From Streptomyces violaceusniger (GTDB taxonomy: Bacteria; Actinomycetota; Actinomycetes; Streptomycetales; Streptomycetaceae), in contig BJHW01000001.1 in NCBI GenBank assembly GCA_005405945.1, positions 8,804,001 through 8,868,000 of the forward strand: 64,000 bases of DNA. The letters are read 5' to 3'. Shown in pieces: positions 47,130-56,300 of this stretch. Numbering within the stretch: the stretch's first letter is position 1; each line of letters begins with the position of its first letter. The notes beneath the pieces were generated by a model. The model did no database searches and had not been told where the DNA came from. It worked only from the letters and a program-made list of their open reading frames with translations. The position numbers and the translations under genes were made by a program.

Positions 47130-47956
47130 GTGGCCAACAGTGGTGCCGTGGGCGGAAGCGGTCATGCCGAGAGGGTCTTCCGCGTGCAGCGGGCCTTCAC
47201 CCAGCTCGGCGGGCGGGCCCATGGGCCCGGGGCGCTGGCCAGAGCGGCGGATCTGGACGACTCGACCGTCTACCGGATCCTCCAGTCCGGGGTGCACCAG
47301 GGCATCTTCGTCCGCGAGGGCCGGGGTCTCTACCGGCTGGGCTCGGCGGCCCCGCAGCTCGGCCTCAAGGCTCTGGCCCACTCGCCCGCCCCGGAGGCCG
47401 CACACGCCCTCCTGGAGGCGCTGCGCCGGGCCACCGGGGGCTGGCCTTCCTCTATCTGCTGGCGCCGTTCGGCGGCGCGCACCGGCAGTGCGTCGACATG
47501 GCCGTCGGCGACTCCGATCTGACGGAGCTGGGGATGACGCCGCGTGCGGTGCAGACCGTCGAGCACTCGCTGCGGGTGGGCGCCGCGGGGCGGGCGATCC
47601 TGGCGTACCTGCCGGAGACCATCCAGTCGGAGGTGCTGGACCGGCCGGTGCCCGCCGAGGCCGGTCCCGGCGCCTACCAGGACGACGTGCGGCTCCTGGC
47701 CTCGCTGGAGCGGATCAGGGCGCGGGGGTACGCCCTGGGGCACGAGGAGTGCGCGGCGGGGTGGAACGAGTGCGCGGCGCCGGTCACCTGGGACGGGCTG
47801 GTGATGGGCTCGGTGCTGGTGATGAAGCCCAAACAGGTCATGACGCGGTGTCCGGTGACCGTCATCGAGGCGGTGGAGCGGACGGCGGCGGCCCTCGCCG
47901 ACCTGGGGCGGGGCGGTCCCGCCGGTTCGGATGGCGATGATTCGAGAATGAAGTAA
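47130..47956 (+). CDS. IclR-family transcriptional regulator (frame-broken)
   Basis: A regulator of about 276 residues. The N-terminal winged helix reads VFRVQRAFTQLGG...LARAADLDDSTVYRILQ, and the C-terminal GAF-like effector domain contains GAAGRAILAYLPE and GYALGHEECAAGWNECAAPV. One G added near 47438 joins TGG to LAFLYLLAPFGG. The GTG at 47130 is the likely start. It lies between the polymer operon terminator and the polyketide locus and could regulate either or neither. Confidence 0.8.
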
Positions 47957-48009
47957 ATTTACGGTAACAGGAGTAAACGTTAAGCGCATTCCCCGTGCTT
48001 CACCAGGCA

Positions 48010-48072
48010 TTTCTCGCGAGGCGAGAAAGGGTCGGAAATCCTTGACTCGTACCTGCGTGCGGCCGCAATAAT
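48010..48072 (+). promoter_or_regulatory. Palindrome and possible promoter upstream of the LuxR gene
   Basis: TTTCTCGC-GAG-GCGAGAAA (48010-48028) is a perfect 8-bp inverted repeat. It is followed by TTGACT (48042-48047) and, after 18-19 bp, CAATAA/AATAAT (48066-48072). The leader then has a GCGGCTC-GAA-GAGCCGC hairpin (48108-48124). The spacing is slightly long, so confidence is moderate. The region is clearly less GC-rich than its surroundings, as expected for a regulated promoter. Confidence 0.45.
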
Positions 48073-48146
48073 CAAGAGGGCAAACCAGTCTGATTCTTGC
48101 ATGAGCGGCGGCTCGAAGAGCCGCGCAACTAGGGGGAAATGTCACC

Positions 48147-48449
48147 GTGTCCGACAGGGGCGGTCTCGCCGTCGTGCCCGATATTCCCGCACCCAACTGG
48201 GCGCGGGAGCTGGAACGTGTGCCGTTGTTATCAGTCAGGGAGGGCCAGACGTTTGCGCTGCTCGGCGCGGGCTGGTCCAACCGCCGTATCGCGCTGCGGC
48301 TGCAAGTGACCGAGCGCACGGTGAAGGCGCATGTGGCGTCAATACTCGCGAAACTGCAGGTGGAATCGCGGCTACAGGCCGGTCTGGTCGCGCTCAGCTA
48401 CCGCCACCTGTACCAAAGTACAATTCCGGGGCGGGTCGTGGCCGGTTAG
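48147..48449 (+). CDS. LuxR-type stand-alone helix-turn-helix regulator
   Basis: A 100-residue protein that is almost only a GerE/LuxR DNA-binding domain: PLLSVREGQTFALLGAGWSNRRIALRLQVTERTVKAHVASILAKLQV. There is no receiver, autoinducer-binding or ATPase domain, so activity must be set by its amount or by partner proteins. The GTG at 48147 follows AGGGGGAAA, and no earlier start is likely. As the first gene before the exporter and polyketide genes it is the best candidate pathway regulator. Its own upstream region carries palindromes that it could bind. Confidence 0.85.
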   Translation: MSDRGGLAVVPDIPAPNWARELERVPLLSVREGQTFALLGAGWSNRRIALRLQVTERTVKAHVASILAKLQVESRLQAGLVALSYRHLYQSTIPGRVVAG

Positions 48450-48540
48450 CGTTTCCCCGTCTGCCCGTTTATCCGTCGGCCGGATATCGACGTGAACCAA
48501 CCTGTCGCACAGCAATCGCGCCGTCATTGGAAAGGTATTC

Positions 48541-50004
48541 ATGACTGACCGTTCCGGCCCGAGCGGTATGAACCCCGTGTGGACGCTGGTGGTGTCCGGA
48601 CTCACCGTCTTCATGGCCGCCTTGGACAACCTCGTCGTCATCACCGCGCTGCCCGCCATCCAGAAGGACCTGGGCACCAGCCTCCAGGACCTGGAGTGGA
48701 CGGTGAACGGCTACACCCTCACCTTCTCGGTCTTCCTGATGGCCGGTGCGGCCGCCGGTGACCGGTTCGGGCGCCGCCGGGTGTTCCTGGCCGGCCTGGT
48801 CGTCTTCACCGGGGCCTCCGCCGCCGCGGCGCTGTCCGGCAGCGCGGACGCCCTGATCGCCGCCCGGGCCGTACAGGGACTCGGGGCGGCCGTGGTGATG
48901 CCGCTGACGCTCACCCTGCTGACCGTGGCCGTCCCCGAGCGCCGGCGCGGTGTCGCGCTGGGCGTCTGGGGCGCCCTCAGCGGGCTCGCGGTCGCGCTCG
49001 GCCCGCTGATCGGCGGGGCCGTGGTGGAGAAGATCTCCTGGGAGTGGATCTTCTGGGTCAATGTGCCGATCGGTGTGGTGGTGCTGGTGCTCGGCCTGTG
49101 GAAGCTGGCCGAGTCCACCCGCCCGGACACCTCACTGGACCCGGTGGGCACCGTCCTGGTCAGCCTCGGGGTGTTCGGCGTGGTCTACGCGCTGGTGTCC
49201 ACCACCGAACACGGCTGGTCCAGCGCCCGGGTGCTCGGCTTCCTGGCCGGCGGCCTGGTGGTGCTCGCGCTCTTCGTCGGCTGGGAGCTGCGCACGGCCG
49301 AACCGATGCTGCCGATGCGGCTGTTCCGCAATCGCGCGTTCAGCGCGGTCAACGCGGCCAGCCTGCTGATGTTCGCGGCGATGTTCGGACTGGTCTTCCT
49401 GCTCACCCAGTTCATGCAGAACATCCAGGGCTTCTCGCCGCTGGAGGCGGGCGTGAAGATGCTGCCGTGGACGGCGATGCCGGTCGTCGTCGCTCCGCTG
49501 GCGGCGCTGCTGACCGCACGGCTAGGCAACCGTCTGGTGGTCGCCGCGGGACTGCTGTTCGAGGCCGCGGGGCTTGGCTGGCTGGCGTCCGTGGTGAGCG
49601 CGGACACCGCCTACGCCGACCAGGTGCCCGGACTGGTGCTCGGCGGAATCGGCCTGGGGCTGTTCTTCTCGCCCGTCGCGGAAATGGCGATGAACGTCGT
49701 CGCGCCCCGCGACCAGGGAATCGCCTCGGGCGCCAACAACACCTTCCGGGAGCTCGGCGGCGCACTCGGCGTCGCGGTGCTCACCTCCGTATTCACCACG
49801 CTGGGCGGATACGGCTCGCCCCAGGAATTCGTGGACGGGCTGCGGCCCGCCGCCTGGATCGGCGCCGGAATCGCCGCCGTCGGCTGTCTGGCCATTCTCA
49901 CGGCACCGCGCGGCCGCACCGCACCGGCCGAGACGAAGGTGATTTCTTCGGGTGCCGTCGAGGATTCATACCAGGGAAACCTCCCGAGCCGGTCGCGCAA
50001 CTAA
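48541..50004 (+). CDS. DHA2-family (EmrB/QacA-like) MFS drug exporter
   Basis: A 487-residue, 14-helix drug:proton antiporter. Motif D1 at helix 1 (LDNLVVITALPAIQKDLG), motif A (GDRFGRRRVFLAG) and motif C-like (GLAVALGPLIGGAVVE) are present. RBS GAAAGG precedes the ATG by 7 bp. Located between the LuxR gene and the FAD oxidoreductase, it is likely the self-protection exporter for the product of the polyketide locus. No TetR repressor lies adjacent, so it may be under the LuxR-type gene. Confidence 0.9.
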   Translation: MTDRSGPSGMNPVWTLVVSGLTVFMAALDNLVVITALPAIQKDLGTSLQDLEWTVNGYTLTFSVFLMAGAAAGDRFGRRRVFLAGLVVFTGASAAAALSGSADALIAARAVQGLGAAVVMPLTLTLLTVAVPERRRGVALGVWGALSGLAVALGPLIGGAVVEKISWEWIFWVNVPIGVVVLVLGLWKLAESTRPDTSLDPVGTVLVSLGVFGVVYALVSTTEHGWSSARVLGFLAGGLVVLALFVGWELRTAEPMLPMRLFRNRAFSAVNAASLLMFAAMFGLVFLLTQFMQNIQGFSPLEAGVKMLPWTAMPVVVAPLAALLTARLGNRLVVAAGLLFEAAGLGWLASVVSADTAYADQVPGLVLGGIGLGLFFSPVAEMAMNVVAPRDQGIASGANNTFRELGGALGVAVLTSVFTTLGGYGSPQEFVDGLRPAAWIGAGIAAVGCLAILTAPRGRTAPAETKVISSGAVEDSYQGNLPSRSRN

Positions 50005-50085
50005 TTTCGAGAGAGCGAAGTCAGAGCGAACAAGATGATCCAACGGGCCCCGGACCCCGGGTGGCCGTTGGGTATGGGGGACGCT

Positions 50086-51459
50086 ATGTACGACGTCATT
50101 GTGGTAGGAGCGCGCATCAGCGGGGCATCGACCGCGATGCTCCTGGCGAGAGCGGGGTACCGGGTCCTTCTCCTCGACCGGGCGAAATTCCCCGGCGGTA
50201 AGGGGGCCGCCACCAATCTCGTCCACCCTCCGGGAATTCTCCGGCTGAAGCGTTGGGGACTGCTGGACGAGGTGGCGGCCACCGGCTGCCCGCCCATTCA
50301 CTCCTACGGTCTCCAGAGCGGCCCGGTTCAGCTGATGGCCAAGCTGCCCGCCGTCGAGGGCGTGGCCGAGGCGTACTCGCCGGAGCGCCGCAAGCTGGAC
50401 GAGATCCTGCTGGAGGCCGCCGTCAAGGCCGGGGCGGAGCTGCGGGAGCAGGTCGCGCTGCGGGAGCTGCTGACGGACGCCCAGGGCACCGTCATCGGCG
50501 TCCGGGCCGAGACCGAGGACCGCACCCCCATCGTCGAGCACGCCCGGCTGGTGGTGGGCGCCGACGGCTCGAACTCCACCGTCGCCCGGCTGGTGGGGGC
50601 CGAGAAGTACGACTCCCACCCGGTGCTCAACAAGAGCCACTGGTCGTACTGGGCCGATCTGCCGCACGACGGCAGGGTGCGCACCTACCGCCACCGCCAG
50701 CAGCACGCCTTCACCTGGCCCACCCACGACGGCCTGACCATCGTCGGACTGGCCCTGCCGGTCAAGGACTTCAAGGCGTCCGCCGACGGGGAGCGCGACG
50801 CCACGGTCATCTCCGCCTTCGAGGAGGTCGACCCGGAGTTCGCGGCGCGGCTGCGGGAGACCCGGCGCGTCGACAAGTGGATGACCGGCGCGGTCCCCAA
50901 CTTCCTGCGCCACTGCCACGGCCCCGGCTGGGCCCTGGTTGGCGACGCGGGCTACACCCGCGACCCCATCACCGCCGCCGGTATCACCGACTCCCTGCGC
51001 GGTGCCGAACTGCTGGTGGAGGCCGTGGAGCCGGCCCTGGCCGGGGACCGCGACCTGGCCCCCGCGCTCGCCGACTACGCCCGGCGCCGCGACGCCCTGG
51101 TGAGCGGCCACTTCCGGTACACCCGCGACCACGCCGCGATCGCCGACTACAACCGCGAGGAGCTGGAGTTCATCCGGGCGATGGCCCGCAGCCCGCACCA
51201 CGGCAGCGGCATGGTCGGGATGTTCGCCACCATCGTCCCGCCCGCCGAGTTCTACTCCCCGGCCAATATCCACGCCCTCCTCGACCACATCCCGCCGGGT
51301 TCCGAGCCGGGCTGGAAGATCCGGATGGTGCGCTGGCTCGTCCGCGGCGCCCCCCGGCATCTGCCCCCGGCGACCCGGCTCGCCGACCGGCTGATCGCCG
51401 CCAACCTCGGGAGCATGGGCACCTTCCTGCTCGACTCCCCGGTCGCCCGCGTGGCTTAG
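50086..51459 (+). CDS. FAD-dependent oxidoreductase (geranylgeranyl reductase/PHBH-like)
   Basis: A flavoprotein of about 457 residues. The N-terminal dinucleotide site is YDVIVVGARISGAS (Arg at the central variable position). The downstream motifs are GADGSNSTVARL and the GD box WALVGDAGYTRDPITAAGITDSL, so it is a full-length group A-type monooxygenase/reductase fold. Such enzymes hydroxylate or epoxidise small molecules or reduce double bonds. The start at 50086 (MYDVIVVG) is chosen to match the fold; ATG at 50074 and 50035 are alternatives. It is on the same strand and between the exporter and the synthase, so it is probably a tailoring enzyme. Confidence 0.82.
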   Translation: MYDVIVVGARISGASTAMLLARAGYRVLLLDRAKFPGGKGAATNLVHPPGILRLKRWGLLDEVAATGCPPIHSYGLQSGPVQLMAKLPAVEGVAEAYSPERRKLDEILLEAAVKAGAELREQVALRELLTDAQGTVIGVRAETEDRTPIVEHARLVVGADGSNSTVARLVGAEKYDSHPVLNKSHWSYWADLPHDGRVRTYRHRQQHAFTWPTHDGLTIVGLALPVKDFKASADGERDATVISAFEEVDPEFAARLRETRRVDKWMTGAVPNFLRHCHGPGWALVGDAGYTRDPITAAGITDSLRGAELLVEAVEPALAGDRDLAPALADYARRRDALVSGHFRYTRDHAAIADYNREELEFIRAMARSPHHGSGMVGMFATIVPPAEFYSPANIHALLDHIPPGSEPGWKIRMVRWLVRGAPRHLPPATRLADRLIAANLGSMGTFLLDSPVARVA

Positions 51460-51768
51460 GGGGTGTTCGACGGTACGCGTACGCCTGCGGCGGGCCACGC
51501 GGCGGAGCCGCATATCGGTGCTTCCCCCTCCCCGCCCCTTCCCGGCACCTGACGACATGCGGCTCCGCCGCATGGGGGCTCCGCCCCGGACCCCGCTCCT
51601 CAAACTCCCCAGCTACCGCTGGGAGGTGCCCCTGGAGGGGCTGGAAGGCGGGGCTCCGCCCCAGACCCCGGGGCCCACAAACGGCCTTCGGCCGTCCACA
51701 GCGCCGCGCCACCCGCGCGGGTGGCGCACCTCACCCACCGTCACCACCACAGCCATGGAGGCATCGGC
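51460..51768. repeat. Dispersed palindromic element, copy inside the polyketide locus
   Basis: The 310-bp gap between the flavoprotein and AT-ACP genes carries GTGTTCGACGG, CGCCTGCGGCGGGCC, the same 22-bp arm as copy 1 (51496-51517), the CCCCTCCCCGCCCCTTCCC block, an inverted arm (51553-51574) and CCGGGGCCC/GGGGCTCCGCCCC segments. The last 60 bp are the leader with an RBS GGAGGC before the ATG at 51769. No gene is supported. Confidence 0.75.
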
Positions 51769-53355
51769 ATGTCCAGCAATCCGTCCCCCGACGTCACGAC
51801 GGCGTTCCTCTTCCCCGGACAAGGGGGTTTCGACGGCGAGGCGCTCCGCCGGGCCAAGGAGCGCCATCCCCAGATCGGCCGGGTCTTCGAACGGCTCGAC
51901 GCCGTGACCGAGGAGCTCTACGGCAGCCGCGTCTCCGAGGTGCTCTTCGGGGAGCGCAAGGCCGATCTGCGCGATCTGCTCGACAACGACCCCTGGGCCT
52001 CCCAGGTCGCCATCTACGGCGCCGGTCTGGCCGCCTACGAGATCCTGGCCGCCCAGGGCGTCGCCCCCGACGTCCTGGCCGGGCACAGCCTCGGCGAGAT
52101 CACCGCCCTGGTGGCGGCCGGGGCCTTCTCGGTCGAGGACGGGGTCCGGATCGTCGCCCGGCGCGTGGCCGTGATCGAGCGGCAGGGCGGGGTCGACGGG
52201 CGCATGGTGGCCCTGGCCGCGAGCGCCGAGCGCACCCGCAAGCTGCTGGAGCTGGTGGACGAGCCGCTGCTGGCCGTCGCCACCGAGAACCACGACGAGC
52301 AGACCGTGGTCAGCGGCCCCGCCGGAATCCTGGACCGGGTCGTGGCGATCGCCGGGCAGCTGGACGTGGGCGCCATCGAGATCGACACCCCCTTCCCCTT
52401 CCACACCCCGGCGCTCGCCCCCGCCGCCCCCGAGTTCGCCGCGTACGTGCGGAAGCTGGACCAGCGCCCGCTGAACCGCCCGGTCTACTCGCCGATCCTC
52501 CAGCGCTACTACGAGCCGGGCGACGCCCTCGCCGACCTGCTGGCCGAGCACTTCACCCGGCCGGTGCGGTTCGCCGCGGCCGTACGGCACCTGCGGGAGA
52601 CCGGTGCCGAGGTGTTCGTGGAGGCCGGCGGGCGCGCCGCGCTCTCCAAGCTGGTCGCCAAGGTGACCGACGGCTCCGCGGTGCGGTCGCTGCCCACGCT
52701 GGCCCTGACCGGCGGGCGGCTGGCGCTCGACGGCACCCTCGACGCGCTGCGCGAGGCCGGTCTGGCGGCGCCGGAACGCGGCGGGCTCGCCGAGCTGCTG
52801 GCCCCCTCGGTGCCCGCGGACGTCTTCGCGGCGTACTGGAGCGAGCGCGGCCACATGGTGCTGGAGCTGGTCCGCACCGAACTTGACGCCTTCCGCAAGT
52901 CCACCGAGGGCCGCGGTGCCGAGCCCGAGCCCGAGCCGGAGCTGCGGGCCGCGGCAGCCGTCGGGCCGGAGCCCGCGGCAGCCGTCGAGCCGGAGCCCGC
53001 CGCCGAGGCCGCTCCAGCGCCCGCGCCGGAGGCCCCGGCGGCCCCCGCGTCCAGTGCGCGGCCCGAGGGGTACGGCCGCGACCAGCTCTTCGGGGAACTG
53101 CGGACCCTCTACGCCGAGGCGCTCGAATACCCCGAGGACGTCTTCGAGGACGAGGTGCAGCTGGAGGCCGAGCTGGGCGTCGACTCCGTCAAGCAGGTCG
53201 AACTCCTGTCCAGGGTCTCCAGCCGCTACGGGCTGCCGCCGCGCGAGTCCGGCTTCCGGCTGGCCACCTACAACACCATGGGCAAGATCACCGACTTTGT
53301 GCTCCAGCAGCTCAACGACCAGGGGGCCCACACACCGGCCTCCGCCACGGGCTGA
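51769..53355 (+). CDS. Acyltransferase-acyl carrier protein didomain (PUFA-synthase-like)
   Basis: A 528-residue protein. Residues about 10-330 are a malonyl/acyl-CoA:ACP transacylase (FLFPGQGGFDG, nucleophile Ser107 in GHSLGEITALV, His212 in PFPFHTPAL). A Glu/Pro/Ala-rich linker (about residues 385-425) leads to a carrier protein ending the chain, with the phosphopantetheine Ser473 in LGVDSVKQVELL, the sequence style of PUFA-synthase carriers. It lacks other domains, so it must load and carry chains for the two downstream synthase proteins. An RBS (GGAGGCATCGG) precedes the ATG at 51769. Only one carrier is present, unlike multi-carrier PUFA synthases. It is 36 bp upstream of the large synthase gene. 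Confidence 0.9.
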   Translation: MSSNPSPDVTTAFLFPGQGGFDGEALRRAKERHPQIGRVFERLDAVTEELYGSRVSEVLFGERKADLRDLLDNDPWASQVAIYGAGLAAYEILAAQGVAPDVLAGHSLGEITALVAAGAFSVEDGVRIVARRVAVIERQGGVDGRMVALAASAERTRKLLELVDEPLLAVATENHDEQTVVSGPAGILDRVVAIAGQLDVGAIEIDTPFPFHTPALAPAAPEFAAYVRKLDQRPLNRPVYSPILQRYYEPGDALADLLAEHFTRPVRFAAAVRHLRETGAEVFVEAGGRAALSKLVAKVTDGSAVRSLPTLALTGGRLALDGTLDALREAGLAAPERGGLAELLAPSVPADVFAAYWSERGHMVLELVRTELDAFRKSTEGRGAEPEPEPELRAAAAVGPEPAAAVEPEPAAEAAPAPAPEAPAAPASSARPEGYGRDQLFGELRTLYAEALEYPEDVFEDEVQLEAELGVDSVKQVELLSRVSSRYGLPPRESGFRLATYNTMGKITDFVLQQLNDQGAHTPASATG

Positions 53356-53390
53356 AGCGCCCCCTCGTCGCGGAAGGAGTCAGTCGTTCC

Positions 53391-56300
53391 ATGAAAGACC
53401 TCACGGGGAAGGTGGCCCTGGTCACCGGAGGTTCCAAGGGCGTGGGCAAGGCGATCGCGCGGACCCTCGCGGCCCGGGGCGCCGATATCGTCCTCAACTA
53501 CTTCCACTCGCACGACCAGGCCAAGCGCACCAGGGACGAACTGGTGGCAAGCGGCGCCCGGGTCGAGCTCGCACGGGCCTCGGTGGCCCGGCAGGAGCAG
53601 GTCGACCGGATGTTCGCCGAGATCGACGAGCGCCATGGGCGGCTGGACATCCTGGTCAACAGCGCCGCCAACGGGGCCCTGCTGCCCCTGGCCGAGGTGA
53701 CCGACGAAGACATCGCCAAGGCCATCGACACCAACTACAAGGGCGGACTGCGCTGCGCCCGCGCCGCGGCCCCGCTGATGGCGCGGGGCGGCGGCGGGTC
53801 GATCGTCACCGTCTCGGCCCTCGGCGGCTCGCAGATGGTCATGGCCAACTACGCGGCCTGCGCCCCCGCCAAGGCGGCCGCCGAGGCGGCCACCCGCTAT
53901 CTCGCCGTGGAGTACGCCCCGCTGGGCATCCGGGTGAACACCGCCTCGGCCGCCATGCTGGAGAGCGAGGTCGCGGACAAGTTCCCGCGGGCCCGGGAGA
54001 TGCAGGAGGTGATCGCCAGGGCGACCCCGTTCGGACGGCTGGGCACCCCGGAGGAGTTCGCCGACGTCGTCGCCTTCCTGGCCTCCGACGCCTCGCGGTG
54101 GATCACCGGACAGGTGGTGCTCGCCGACGGGGGACTGACGCTGGGCGCCGCCCTCATGTCGCCGCCCGCCGTGGCCCCCGTACGGGAGGAGGCCGCACCG
54201 GAGCCGGAGCCCGTCGCGGTCCACGAGCCCGTCGTGGCGCCCGAGCCCGTCCTGGCGCCCGAGCCCCAGCCCGTCGTGGCGCCCGAGCCCGTCGCGGCCC
54301 AGCCCGCCCCGGCCCCCGAGACGCCCCCCGACGCCCCCGACGTCCCCGACGACGCGATCGCCGTCGTCGGCATGGGCCTGGCGGTCGCCGGGGCGAACAG
54401 CCCCGAGGAGTTCTGGAAGCTCCGTACGACCGGTGACGAGCTGTTCGTCAAGATCCCCCGGGACCGCTGGCGGCACGAGAACTTCCACGCCGTCGACACC
54501 GCCGCCGAGGACAAGGCGTACGCCGACCGCTGCGTCTTCATCACCGACTTCCAGGCCGCCCCCGGCTCCGTCGACAGCATGGCCGAGGGCGCGGACGACC
54601 ACGAGCTGACCACCATGTGGCTGCGCCACAGCCTGGTCCAGGCCCTGGACGGGGTGCGCCACCAGGACTCCGACCGCTGCTCCTTCGTCGTCGGCTACAC
54701 CCCCGACGGCAGCCAGCACCTGGAAGAGGCCGGGGTGCTGGACAGCGTCACCCGGATGACTCACGACATCCTTGAGGACCTGCCGCTGGACGACGGCGAG
54801 CGCACCGCCCTCGGCGGCGACATCGAGGCGGCCCTGAACCGCCGCTACTGGCGCGCCGGACAGGACCGCTCGCGCTTCCTGCCGCACCGCGTCGGAGAGC
54901 TGGCGATGCGCGGTCTGCTGCCGCCCTCCACCGAGCTGCACATGGTGGACACCGCCTGCTCCTCGTCGCTGTACGCGATCGACATCGCGGCCAAGGGCCT
55001 GCTCATGGGCAAGCAGGACATCGCCGTCTGCGGCGGCGCCTTCGCGCTCGCGCCGCGCGGCACCGTGCTCTTCTCCAAGCTCCAGGGGCTCTCCAAGCGC
55101 GGTGAGGTGCACGCGCTGGACGAGGACGCCGATGGCGTGATCTTCGCCGACGGCGCCGCGCTGGTCGTCCTCAAGCGGCTGAGCCGGGCGCGGGCCGACG
55201 GGGACCGGGTGCTCGGCGTGCTCCGCGCCTTCGGCTCGTCCTCCGACGGCAAGGGCAAGGCCATCTACGCGCCCAACGCCGCCGGTCAGAGCCTGGCGGT
55301 GCGGCGCGCCCTGGAGGCGGGCGAGGTCGAGGGCGGCGCGGTGAGTTGGGTCAACGCCCACGCCACCGGCACCCCGGCCGGTGACCTCGCCGAGTTCACC
55401 ACGCTGCGGGAGTACTACGGCACCGCCGGGCCCGCCGCGGTCACCTCCAACAAGTCCCTGATCGGCCACACCGGCTGGGCGGCGGGCGTGGTCTCGCTCA
55501 TCGAGAACCTGCTGGGCCTGGCCGAGCACACCATCCCCGGTCAGTTCCGCTTCTCCAGGCCCCGCGAGGACTTCCGGCTCGCCGAGACCGGACTGGAGAT
55601 CACCCCCGAGCACAAGGGCTGGCCGGAGCGGACGGGCGGCCCGCGGCTGGCCGCGGTGTCCGGCTTCGGCTTCGGCGGCACCAACGCCCATCTGATCGTC
55701 TCCGAGCACCGGGCGCGCCCCGCCGCCGCGAACGCCGCCGCCGACCGGGCCCCCGCGACCGTCACCAAGGTCCCCGACACCGGCAGCCGGGTGGCGATCG
55801 TCGGCTGGTCGGCCCATCTGCCGGGGCTGGAGGGCCGCGAGGAGGTCACCCGCTGGCTGGGCGGCGGCCCGCGCCCCCGCGACAGCTTCGGCGACGAGTA
55901 CCCGGCGCCGCCGTTCAGCAAGGTCCGGCTGCCTCCGAAGACCATCCGCGCCCTGGACCGCTGCCAGCTGATGATCGTGGAGTGCGCCCATCAACTGCGC
56001 GACCAGATGCCGGACTTCTGGCGGGAGCGGGCGCTCAAGACCGGGGTGTTCGTCGGCCATATGGGCCCGACCCGCGCCGCGATGCTCTACGCCAACCGCT
56101 GCTACCTCGACGACATCGCCGAGGCGCTGGGCGAGCTGTCCTCCGACGCCCTGCCCGGTGTCCTGGAACGGCTCGGCGACCGCGTGCGCGGCATGATCCC
56201 GGCCTCCAACGAGGACTCCTTCCCCGGTCAGATGCCCAACATCATCTCGGCCCGGGTGGCGAACTACTTCGACCTCAACGGCCCGAACATGACGATGGAC

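Noticed and set aside
53391..54165. N-terminal SDR of the synthase as a ketoreductase
   Set aside because: Active-site spacing is Tyr-X6-Lys and the context matches FabL. Separate KR domains exist downstream.
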